The translations under genes and the position numbers were made by a program. This document shows positions 20,541 to 29,688 of a DNA stretch of 39,611 nucleotides, piece by piece (positions within the stretch are counted from its first letter, which is position 1; each line of letters starts with the position of its first letter). Under the pieces are notes generated by a model. It was given only the letters and a program-made list of their open reading frames with translations, did no database searches and was not told where the DNA came from. The stretch is taken from the NCBI GenBank assembly GCA_015501595.1, contig JADNRX010000474.1, forward strand, positions 1 to 39,611, in the 5' to 3' direction. The stretch is from Hymenopellis radicata (Eukaryota; Basidiomycota; Agaricomycetes; Agaricales; Physalacriaceae).

Positions 20541-20688
20541 GTACCACTTCATCCGCGAGCACGTCGCCAACGGGAACATCCACCTATCATACATCAACAC
20601 CCGCGATAACATGGCGGACTGCTTTACAAAGGCATTGGAGCCAAAAGCATTCGAGAAGTTTAGGGCGATGATGGGATTGAGAGCATAA
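20541..20688 (+). pseudogene. Displaced C-terminal end of copia RNase H
   Basis: After the CAAGTAC duplication the frame resumes with YHFIREHVANGNIHLSYI, then DNMADCFTKALEP, and a stop at 20686-20688. In intact copia polyproteins the HIDIKYHF(I/V)RE block is continuous and DxFTKxL is the typical C-terminal motif. Here the two halves are 2.65 kb apart. The segment has no start of its own. It shows that the Gag-Pol frame was whole before the nested insertion. Confidence 0.9.
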
Positions 20689-20704
20689 AAGCCAAGTTTG
20701 CGTT

Positions 20705-20713
20705 GAGGAGGAG
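20705..20713 (+). promoter_or_regulatory. Polypurine tract of the copia element
   Basis: GAGGAGGAG lies immediately before the TGTTGG start of the 3' LTR, the position where plus-strand DNA synthesis is primed. Confidence 0.75.
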
Positions 20714-20952
20714 TGTTGGTGGTGATGAAGAGAGATAATGGATCACCGCAAACTCGGTGCCGGCACCCTAAGTGATCGGTGCACGTTTTTCCCTCCCTCA
20801 GTCCGTTCCACGACAACGAGACTGAGGTGAGTCGCGTGTATTGCTCGTTCCTTTTCTATTTACTTACAAACAGTAGTTTAATACAGGTATAGTCATTTAC
20901 ACAGTCCGTTCCACGACAACGAGACTGAGTTTAATACAGTTGGTTTCTAACA
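20714..20952 (+). repeat. 3' LTR of the copia element
   Basis: 239 bp. By eye I find no difference from the 5' LTR at 13032-13270. Confidence 0.95.
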
Positions 20953-20957
20953 GCCCC
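20953..20957. repeat. Target-site duplication GCCCC, right copy
   Basis: Matches 13027-13031. Confidence 0.9.
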
Positions 20958-21910
20958 AATCCCTGCCCATTCAACCATCGCTCCAGCGGATCCGACGACT
21001 CGTCTGACAGCCGGGACTGTTTGACGGTCTCGTGATGAGAAAGGGCAGCAGACGTGTTTGTTGAAGCGCCGACATCGTTCCTATCAACGCTCAGTCAACG
21101 CTAAAGTAGGAACGCTAAGAGAGGTGTGCTCAATGATGGCGCGCTCGACAAGACAGGTGACCAAATTCACGGCGCGGCACAACTCCCCTCTGTTTTTCGT
21201 AAACGGGACCAGTTCTCATCCATCCTTTGGTACAGGCGTGTGCTATACGTGTATCACGATGCATTTGTCCGGTTAGGTACTCATACAATCCGTTCTACCA
21301 ATTCCGCTTGGAGGGCTCGCACGCCTCATGGCAAAGTTTATATATACGAGATGGCGCACACTGAGTAAACGAACTTTAGTGACTGTACTGTGCGTTATCT
21401 ACTCTACAGCGAGCTTCCGCGCGCGCTCTTGTGCTGCTGTCAGACGCGATAAGGGCAGTCTCTTGACAAATTCTTGCGTAAGGAAGCTGCCTATGGTCCT
21501 GAAGTATACGTGAGGCACATCTTCTCCCATTATACGCGCAAATTGACTCACCGTGTATGGTGCGATCGTTCTGGGCTGGATATGCGAAAATTGATTGAGG
21601 ATCGAAGGACCTCTTTCTCGGACGAGGATTCGAAGGGATGGAGAGGCTGTGGCGAGGCGACTGACATTTTTGATGAAATGTGGGAATGCCATACTTGTCT
21701 TTCTAGTTGTAGGACTAAGCAGTGAGAGGATGAAAAGACTAGAGAACAGAAGAGAGCATGCTGTGAAGTCCTAGACACGGACAGAATCGAAGCTGGAGAA
21801 AAGAAGGAAAGGCTACGCGGAACGCCGGTTAGTTAAGTGACAGACAGGGAAAGAGCACCACGACGATGCACGACTGCAAATTGAGATTGACAGAAAAGTA
21901 CTCACTAAGT
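20958..21910. other. Right flank of the copia insertion, unassigned
   Basis: No gene recognised. A frame at about 21126-21365 (including FRKRDQFSSILWYRRVLYVY) looks coding-like and might belong with the broken sequence left of 13027, but I cannot identify it. Confidence 0.3.
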
Positions 21911-22410
21911 ACATTACCCCAGAGCTAACGACGACGAGACACCGCTACCTGAGAGAGGCGCAAGACACGTCGGGATGGTCGAACATTGATGATTGTAGAT
22001 ACCTATTGAACAAAAAGTATGATGGTGAGCAAAGGTACACGACGGGGTGAAAGAGCAGACGTACCACTTCGGGTAGTAAAGAAACGACGGGCCATATGCT
22101 GCTCACCACGGAGGTGATGCTATGATATCCCTGTATCGCCAGTGCGAATAAAACCAAAAATGGAAACGTAGGCGCAGCAAGGAATCATGAACACGGCTCA
22201 TGGAGGCCCACTTCACTCAGAACAAAGATGGGCGCAGGACGCGTAATAGTGGCAGTAAGTTCCATAGTTTCTAGAGGGTATCTCGATGGTAGACAGGCTG
22301 GAAGGACGCAACCGCGTCGCCGAGAATCGCCAATCTAGGCGCCATGATTTGACTGTCAAGCCTTTGGAGGCGCTGGTGAGAAGGTGGTAGAATGATCCGC
22401 GTGTGTATCA
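21911..22410. repeat. 500-bp tandem repeat, unit A
   Basis: Unit A starts ACATTACCCCAGAGCTAACG. Unit B starts ACATACCCCAAAGCTGACG at 22411. Shared blocks include GGCGCAAGACACG, GTCGAACATTGATGATTGTA, ATGGTGAGCAAAGGTACACG and GATGGTAGACAGGCTGGAA. The units differ by substitutions and a divergent stretch around 22080-22160, so the duplication is not recent. Neither unit codes for anything I recognise. Confidence 0.8.
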
Positions 22411-23445
22411 ACATACCCCAAAGCTGACGACGACGAGCCACCGCTACCTGAGAGAGGCGCAAGACACGGCTGGAGTGGTCGAACATTGATGATTGTAGAT
22501 ACCTAGTGAACAGAAAGCATGATGGTGAGCAAAGGTACACGATGGGGTGAGACAACAGACGTACCTCCTCGGGTAGGAAAGAACGATGAGGACGGGAAAA
22601 CATGGGGACGCTGTATGTATACTGCAAAGCGCAATGAAAACGTAGGCGCAGGAAGGCCTAAGAAGAAGCAAGGAAGCCGAGCGGGGTAATATCCAGTTCA
22701 CTCTGAACAAACATGGGCCAGGACGCGTGCTAGTGCCAATAAGTGCCATACTTTCTGGAGGGCATCTCGATGGTAGACAGGCTGGAAGAGGCATGTCAAA
22801 AATGATCTCGTCAGTTAGCAGACTCTAACTGGAATCGGTACTGATTTCAGTTATTTCAGACCGATTCCAGTTAGTGTCTACCCCCCCTCACGACTGACTG
22901 GAATCCGGGTCCCGCCCTCAGTCGGGAATCCAAGACATGTAGGATACCTTGCGTTCCACAGTGGAGGCTGAGGAATGATTATCGAACGATGTGACGGCCT
23001 GCTGCAAAAAGGAAATGCGTACCAAGGGATCTCTTGTGCGTTGTGATGTTTGAATCGGATACCCTTAGGACTTGCCTGAACAAGGTCCAACGTCGTCCTC
23101 GCGTCGTGACGGTCCGTCGTCCTCCATGATGGAGGCAAGGCGGAAGCTTCGGCATACGCCGTTTGTCCCCACGTCCCAAAATGGCGGCGGCGGCGGGGAA
23201 TACCAATTGCAGTTAGCAGAGAGCGGTGGGATGTGCCGTGGCCAATTCCAGTCAGGTAGCTGCAATTCCAGTTAGTTCAATCTGATTGCAGTTATATCTG
23301 TATAACTGACGAGATCATAGTTGTATATACTCGGGCTGCAACCGCGTCGTCGAGAATCGCAATCTAGGCGTCATGATTTGACTGTCAAGTCTTTGGAAGT
23401 GCTGGTAAGAAGGTGGTATAATTATCCGCGTACGTATCTACGTTA
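22411..23445. repeat. 500-bp tandem repeat, unit B, interrupted
   Basis: Unit B matches unit A from 22411 to about 22789 and again from about 23336 (GCAACCGCGTCG, then TCATGATTTGACTGTCAAG) to about 23445. The intervening 547 bp are absent from unit A, so they entered unit B after the duplication. Confidence 0.75.
22790..23335. mobile_element. Non-autonomous TIR element inside tandem unit B
   Basis: Near its ends lie inverted copies of ATGATCTCGTCAGTTA (22802-22817, and on the opposite strand 23303-23318), followed inward by related AACTGgAATC sequence. The motif AACTGGAAT or its variants recurs at least eight times: near 22826, 22842, 22862 and 22893 on the left, and near 23204, 23241, 23263 and 23281 on the right. 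No transposase frame is visible. The outer boundaries come from comparison with unit A, so they are good to about 10 bp, and the target duplication could not be fixed. Confidence 0.65.
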
Positions 23446-24557
23446 CATGGAGCGAGAGTCCATTCCATGTAATTGATTATCAGAAACAGCATTCGAGTTC
23501 GCAAAAAAAAAAAGATGATCGGCGTTTTGGTTGAGAAGGGCACGCGCACGTGATCTGCAACTCCTTCGTTTGACCGCCGTCTAGACGCCATTACTGGGAA
23601 ATTTCGCGCCCGAATTCTGCGTCTGGACGTTCTGATGTTTTCGTAAACCATTCCTACGGCTATATCTACTTCTGGTGCCACAAGTGCAACCATGTTTCTC
23701 CTGGGTGACACGCCTCGCGTTATTTGTCCCCTAGAAGCACGCCTTTCGCACTGGATTCTTGAAACATAAATGGTGTTACCATACGCAGACATTGCCATCC
23801 ACGCGTATTTCCTTTCGCCTCTTCAAACCTTCGTTCTTTCTCGATTTCACGTAAGTGGGCCACAGCTTTCAATTGCAAGGCCCATACGGTTGTGTGCGTA
23901 CGTTATAGTTCCCCTCCTTTTCTTCAAAATTTCTCATCAATGGCCCTTATTAACCTGAGGTGAATCCCAGTATCTCCGTTTAGGATCTGTTGGCCTCGAA
24001 ACTGTCACCTCCTCCTTTGCCATCTTTCAGATGCGGTATAGCTCGCTGTTAAACTTAGACCTGGAACTAGTACCAATGGGCCAAATATCGCAGGTACCTC
24101 TCTTGCTTGCGTTTCCCCAAGGCGCATGGGTAGAGGCAACTCTTCTAGCTGTTTCTGCGACTTCTAGGCTCGTCCTCGTATGGTCACCCCATTACCTGTC
24201 TGTAGCTCGCAGATGGTAGGCTGCCACTCTTGTTTTTCCACCCGATTCGGTGCGGATGAATTAAAACTATCGGTCTATAGACTATAGTCGCGCTGTCGTT
24301 TCAAAATTGATTCCACCTAAACCTTATTCCAATGGCCATTTCCGGAGATTGTCCCGGAAAGTGGCACTATCATACAGCACCGGATGAAGCATTCAACTGT
24401 CCTCTCGTCACTTGTGTATACTGCTAAGACCATCTGCACTTGGTCCAAATGCGCTTTGATCGTCTAGGTTCGCTGGCCCTTGAGGATTTGATCGCTTCGA
24501 ATTGGTGGCCCTTGGACCATTGGTCCGTGTTTGAATACCGGTCCAAGACCCGGCCCA
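23446..24557. other. Gene-poor stretch before the F-box gene
   Basis: Contains an 11-bp A run near 23503-23513 and short open frames only. No gene, RNA or repeat was recognised. Confidence 0.4.
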
Positions 24558-24564
24558 TATAAAC
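24558..24564 (+). promoter_or_regulatory. TATA box of the F-box gene
   Basis: TATAAAC lies 75 bp upstream of the ATG at 24633. An in-frame ATG at 24531 lies upstream of this box and so is unlikely to be used. Confidence 0.55.
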
Positions 24565-24632
24565 CATTCATTCTCCATCGACCGGCATACTTCCCGACTT
24601 TTCTTATTCCCCGGAGAATTCGCCACTTCCCA

Positions 24633-26284
24633 ATGTCCGACGTCGCCCTCAGTGTCGTGTCTGCTCTGATTGCTGCCAGCCTCTACCACATTGAACCAGA
24701 GCTTCTTGACATGGACGTGGACGATGAACAGCCTGACGTCGTTCTCGTAACTCCCAACTCGTCAACCCTTTTGACGCTTCGTCGGGCTGTCGCTTCCGAG
24801 CCGGGCATTCTCGCCATCCTTCGATCCAATCGTCGCGTCGCCACTTCCGAACTCAACGACATCTGGACCCTCATCTATCAGCTGAGACAAGCAAGGGAAG
24901 ACGTCTATCGGTGCATCGAACAGCATAGACCCCGGCCAACGAACGAACTTCGAGCCCTTCGGCGCCAGCTTCAGTGGCACATCAAACTGAGGCACGCGGT
25001 AGTTTCCACCAAATCTATCCGGAACATCCCGTACGACATCCTCATCGAGATATTCAAGCTCTGCCTTTCCAAAGACGACATCCACGACCCAAACTGCACC
25101 CGCTGGATGATGATGCAAGTCTGCTATACGTGGCGTGACACCATGCTCAGCGTCCCAAGTCTGTGGAGCACAATCTCATTACGCATCCCGATCATGACGC
25201 CAGCGGAAATTCAGCGCTTTAACTTGCATATCCGGCTTAGTGCGAAGCGCCCACTGGTGATTTTCGTCGACTACTTCGTCGCCGACCAGAGCTTTCCTCA
25301 CTTCAAGTACTCTTCTCTCTATCGCCAGCATTTGACGCTCTGCAACTGCTCCTTGCCCAATGGGAGCGTATACGAGGCCTCCACATCCGCGCTAGAGGGA
25401 ATTCGTTCGAGATGAGGCTCAACTTGGCATTCCGTAGTCTTCCGATGCTAGAGGAGTTGACTATCATCTCGCCGGGCCATTCATTCAGTAGCGACTACCT
25501 CCCGCTCCTCGCCGTCGAACGCCTCAGACGCGTCCGATTTTTCCCGTATCCCCGGTCAAGCACTGGTCAACCGCTTTGCATGGGCGACAAACTTACGCAT
25601 CTACATGTGCTGATCGATAGCAATGACGCCTTACGAGTTCTCCAATCGTCATCGACAATTCAGACGTTGCGTATTGATTATCGCTCTACCTTTAATCCCC
25701 TCCAAGTCTACCAAAGTCGCGTCTTACAAGCGGTGTACGAATCCGTCACGGACCTCAGCATCAACGAAACTCTCCTCCCATTCGTGCACACCCCCATTGT
25801 TCAACGACTTCGCATCAATGGACCTAGCACACCGACTCGGGTAGCCGGGTTCCTGCGACGTTGTGGCCGGAACCTCAGCTACCTCGCCGTCACTGGGGAG
25901 TTGATCTTGGACGCCGGCTCCGCCACCATATTTTCAGCGCTCCAGGGGGTGGACATCAGAGTGATAGATGTCACGATGCATCCCCGGAATATGGCGCGTG
26001 TTCTTACCACCGTTGACCACCGTATCCAGACGGAAGGACCCGGCGTCTTGAGTGGTTTGGAGCAGTTGATATTGAGAAACTCAATGCGGACGAAGGAGTC
26101 GAAGGAATATGCTGCGTGGAAGCGTGACGAAGTAGAGGCCGTTGCAGCAAGCGCAATGTGCTTGACCGACGTCACTATTGAAATTAATGTCAATGCAGCG
26201 TTGCCCGACGATAACTGGCAATTGCTTGCAGATGATCGGCTCAAGGCTTGGACCTGGAGTGATTTGCCTAGCACTGAGTGGTAG
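24633..26284 (+). pseudogene. F-box/leucine-rich-type protein with one apparent frameshift
   Basis: The first frame runs MSDVALSVVSALIAAS onward through a coiled segment (about residues 55-110), then the F-box core IRNIPYDILIEIFKLCLS (about 127-144) and MQVCYTWRDTMLSVPSLWST (about 156-175). This is the Agaricomycete pattern, where the F-box recruits Skp1/cullin ubiquitin ligase and the C-terminal repeats bind targets. Near 25300-25320 the coding frame shifts: SLSPAFDALQLLLAQWERIR continues in the next frame into EMRLNLAFRSLPMLEELTII and a leucine-rich part ending at TAG, 26282-26284. The total of 1,652 nt is one base short of a whole frame, so a single 1-nt deletion explains it, giving 550 residues. 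An 86-nt GT-AG intron could also restore the frame but would remove plausible coding sequence. No other break was seen. Confidence 0.7.
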
Positions 26285-27811
26285 TTAGAAGTAGTACATA
26301 GGTACGCAGTACGTATATCCAAAAATGTCTCGATATACTGATTACTTAGATAAACAATCTTCTGAACAAGTCATTAGAACGAAACAAATGAAGGTGTACC
26401 ATTTGAAGGCTTCTACTGTCCACGCCGAGACTGGAACAAGAAGCATTTCTAACTCCAGAGAATGAGGCAATCATTCTGGATGAACGGATAAACGGATGGC
26501 AGGCAAGGCGCAAACCATTCACGTAGTCATATGTTTTCAGTCCCGTCCACGGGATGTGTGGCCCCTCCACTACAAGTTCGGTACTTCGCCACAGCCCGCA
26601 CACAGCCTGTTCAACACAGAGGAAACTACTAGAAGCTACATCGTGAGAATCAAAATCGGCCCGGGCTGACAAGCAGAATAGATCATCTGGTTCGAGAGTG
26701 GACGCGCTCCTTCGTGCCTCTCTCCGAGGATGTGGCGCAGCCCGTCGACATGTGTTTCTACCATCCGGATGCCTGTCGATGTCAATTCCATACTGGTAGT
26801 AAGGAAACACTGCAAAAAGAACAGGCGGCGGTAGGTAGGCAGGTGGGTAGTAACCTGGAAGGTTTCGCACTCATGTGAGCGCAAGTACTAGATGAGGGCC
26901 CAAGCTCCCACACACTCGCACTGCAATCTCATCATCAAAGGCGATATCTTAACCCGATAAGTTGACAAGCGATATGGTGGATTAGCATCGCGGTGCGTGT
27001 GGTATCGAAGTCGAAGAAACGATCATCCGTAGAGAAAGAGCAATGTCAACAAGTCCACAATCAGTGGACAGGGGACTTCCCAGACGACTAGGATTGAATG
27101 TAGTTGGATAAGATGATCGAACAAGAAATTAAAAGCATCGTATGCTGCTCGGATAAACGCTTTGGGGTGCGCATGTACAGGTAGGAGTAACAATACCCCA
27201 AATTCCAGTTTGTACGGCAGACATGGAACTCTGCGACAGATCAATCACCACAATGGAGATCAAGAGCCGCACTTACACGTATGTACACGTAAACATGTCC
27301 TTGAAGAGGCCCAAGGATGTCGTTACTCATGTACATAGTGCTAAAGCCGCGAATGGTCGACGTGGAGTAGAAAGAGAGAAAAACCTCGGGAAATGCCGAC
27401 GGCAAGTTCCTGATCCTCCTCCTCCTAAGGCTAGCACGCAACTAGCACGTCGGTCGCGTTCCGAGTCCCCGTTTCCTGAAATATACTTGGCGCTCATACA
27501 CTTATACTTCAGTCCACGGCCGCCTTCCACCAATCATTCCGTCACTCTTTGTATGAGGGGAACCCTGTTTCTATGTCCCAATGACTGGCCAGGATCTCTA
27601 CTATGCCTGCTCTTCAATAGTCTTCAATTCAATCTAGCTCTTTCTCACACTGAAACGGACCGCCTCGATGTCTACCAGTGGCGCGACAGCGCGGGGAACG
27701 TGGAAAAACTCGACAAACACTTTGGACGCCGCACGGGGCTTACGGTGTCTTCCCACCAGGCTGCACTGCATTGCAATTCAGTGGGAGTGCTATGGCGCAT
27801 GGTCGCTCACG
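26285..27811. other. Stretch with open frames but no recognised gene
   Basis: Frames of 174 codons (minus, 26346-26870) and 221 codons (plus, 27223-27888) exist, but neither shows a domain or convincing composition. No repeats or RNA genes were found. Confidence 0.35.
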
Positions 27812-28156
27812 TCAAGCTTCCGTCAAATGCAGGTCTGTTTCTATACGGCCATTCACTACCTGGATGGGCATGCCGTTCACCGTCTTGATATCAAGTGTGC
27901 GAGGCTGTTCCCGACGCGAATCCCCACAGTAGACCTCAATACAGGAAGGTCGTAATGGGATCCACTCCGAGGGCTCTATGTTCCGGTAGCAGTGTGAGAT
28001 TAGCGATAATTGACGGAGCTCGGAGAGTACGAGCTTCTTGGCACGCGCCCCAGTTTCCCGTTCGTTGAGGTACATTCTACAGGTCGTCGCATGTCTCGAT
28101 TCCCACTCGGCTACCTTCCGATTCCATTTCAATTGACAGAGAAACACCCCTTCCAC
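27812..28156 (-). CDS. Hypothetical protein fragment, unrecognised
   Basis: An open frame of about 115 codons on the minus strand with a balanced, protein-like composition (for example ESRHATTCRMYLNERETG and IKTVNGMPIQVVNGRIETDL). It opens upstream without a clear start and ends at TGA near 27812. I do not recognise the family. Its neighbours are a cyclophilin remnant and unassigned sequence. It may be one exon of a larger gene or an old remnant. Confidence 0.25.
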   Translation of the reverse strand: MEGVFLCQLKWNRKVAEWESRHATTCRMYLNERETGARAKKLVLSELRQLSLISHCYRNIEPSEWIPLRPSCIEVYCGDSRREQPRTLDIKTVNGMPIQVVNGRIETDLHLTEA

Positions 28157-28796
28157 CGGATGGATGGTGTTTGCGTCAACTGACGCTAGGCCGCCTGCAC
28201 ATCTTCTTCATCGACACGCATGCGCGCCCCCTGAAGTTCCAAGACTCTGTGTGTTTATCGATCTTTGGGCGTCTTCAAAGTTACACCCTTGACAGGACGA
28301 ACGAAGGAAGCACAGGGATGTGGAAACAAATTGCCGGCCGACTTCTGCATACCGCGCTCCACAAAACATAGTCGCAGTAGTTGCCTTTCGGAATCCTCCT
28401 CGCGAGGGCCAACTGGATCTCCGTTTCATCTCGTACAATACTCTGGGTGACCGACGCTGATCCAATCTACCTGTTCTGATATGACGCGATCTTAATCGAA
28501 CCCCAAGAACGGGTCCAATTTTACCTTAAATAGCACGTATGGAATCGCCTGGGGTCTTAAACTATGCGTCATGCCACTCGAGTCCCTGTAAATCAGCGAT
28601 TTCGCGTTGGACTTCTGTAGGGATGGATGGCAATCCCACACATGGTGTAACTTGTGGGGTGGAGGGCGCGCAGCAGCAGCATAGGTATATTAGTCTACAA
28701 GTAAATAGAGCACGGCAGTGATAGGAAAGAGCTAAATATGTTGGACCAAGAAAATGCGTGTAGATAGAGGAATCCTGGAGCTTGTGATGTGGAAGA
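28157..28796. other. Unassigned stretch downstream of the cyclophilin remnant
   Basis: On the minus strand near 28440-28340 a frame reads ETEIQLALARRIPKGNYCDY before breaking, which looks coding-like but was not identified. Nothing else was supported. Confidence 0.3.
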
Positions 28797-29500
28797 TCAT
28801 GTGGGCAAGATGCCTGAGCGAACAATTTCGATACGTTTTGAGGGTTTGCCTCCCAGACTTCCAAGAGACTCGATAGTCTTGACGACGTCCATCCCTTCAG
28901 AGACTTCACCGAAAACAACATGCCGTCCATCAAGCTGGAGTGGTTACCATTCAGTAGCTAGTCAGATGTCGCAGAGCGGACCTACCCAAGCCGTCTCAAC
29001 CGTCGTGATGAAAAATTGGGAGCCATTTGAATGTGGTCCCGCATTGGCCATCGACAGGAGCCCAGGTTTTGAGTGTTTACGACGGAAATTCTCGTCTAGA
29101 AACAGACGGGTCCGAATAAGAGAATGGAAAATGCCCGCAAGGCAAGCAGAACGCACCACGGAACTTTTCCCCATAGATGGATCTTCCTCCCGTCCCGTTA
29201 TGCGCAGTGAAGTCTCCGCTCTGGATCATGAACTGGAAGCCTAGTTAAGCTTTTGAACCATCTAGATGACTATAACGCACCCCCGGAATGACACGATGGA
29301 AGCAGCATCCAGTGTACCCGAAACCGTGCTTCCCCGTCGCCAGTTCGCGAAAGTTTCGAGCCGTGTATGGCGTTACCGTGTCATATAGGGAGAACACGAT
29401 TCTGCCGCAGGGCGTCTGTCGATTTCAATGTCGAACTGGATTGGCGCGCGTCAGAGATGGGCCGCTCAAAGATAAGTAGCACCTACGAAGACGTTGTCCC
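28797..29500 (-). pseudogene. Cyclophilin-type peptidyl-prolyl isomerase, damaged
   Basis: Exons on the minus strand: about 29500-29487, 29435-29281, 29232-29157, 29095-28986 and 28934-28797, with introns of 48-61 bp. The protein follows the cyclophilin A pattern: [98 protein letters not shown] and the stop at 28797-28799. Active-site Arg, the FMIQSGDF strand, the GSQFFIT strand and the FGEV strand are kept. The 155-nt second exon is one base short, with a frame break near 29412 in the RRP region, and no in-frame ATG precedes the first exon. Family members accelerate proline isomerisation during folding. Either a decaying paralog or assembly error. An AT-rich TATA motif lies upstream. Confidence 0.8.
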
Positions 29501-29681
29501 TAAAGATTGTCAACGCGGGGAAAATAGAAGGGTGCAACCACGTACATCAGAAGAAAAATGAGTAGGAGACCAGAAGTGACACTGCGTCTGCACGTCAGAA
29601 AGTGGGAAGTCACCCTATAAGAGGAAATGCAGGGGAAGATGCGGGGAAATGATACGGATTTCATCTTTGCCAACCGCGCCT

Positions 29682-29688
29682 TATATAC
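29682..29688 (-). promoter_or_regulatory. TATA box upstream of the cyclophilin remnant
   Basis: TATATAA on the minus strand, about 190 bp upstream of the first recognisable cyclophilin codons. Confidence 0.4.

Larger units (their letters stand above)
13032..20952 (+). mobile_element. Ty1/copia LTR retrotransposon, recent, nested-disrupted
   Basis: Two 239-bp LTRs (TGTTGG...TAACA) flank one long Gag-Pol frame with the copia gene order Gag, protease, integrase, reverse transcriptase, RNase H. GCCCC duplications lie on both sides. The LTRs look identical over their full length, so insertion was recent. A primer-binding-site candidate follows the 5' LTR and a purine tract precedes the 3' LTR. 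The 7,921-bp span includes a 2,646-bp DNA element inserted into the RNase H coding region, so the retrotransposon proper is about 5.27 kb. The insertion truncates the RNase H domain, so this copy should no longer make its complete own polyprotein. Confidence 0.95.

Noticed and set aside
21911..23445. CRISPR-like array
   Set aside because: Two long diverged units plus an insertion, not short regular repeats and spacers, and the DNA is eukaryotic.
25307..25393. 86-nt intron explaining the F-box frame break
   Set aside because: It has GT-AG ends, but the removed segment reads as good leucine-rich coding sequence in the shifted frame.
26346..26870. 174-codon minus-strand open frame
   Set aside because: No motif; another frame of the same strand (MVETHVDGLRHILGERHEG) looks as plausible, so neither can be supported.
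27223..27888. 221-codon plus-strand open frame
   Set aside because: Mixed low-complexity composition, no domain or splice logic, and overlaps a more protein-like minus-strand frame at its 3' end.
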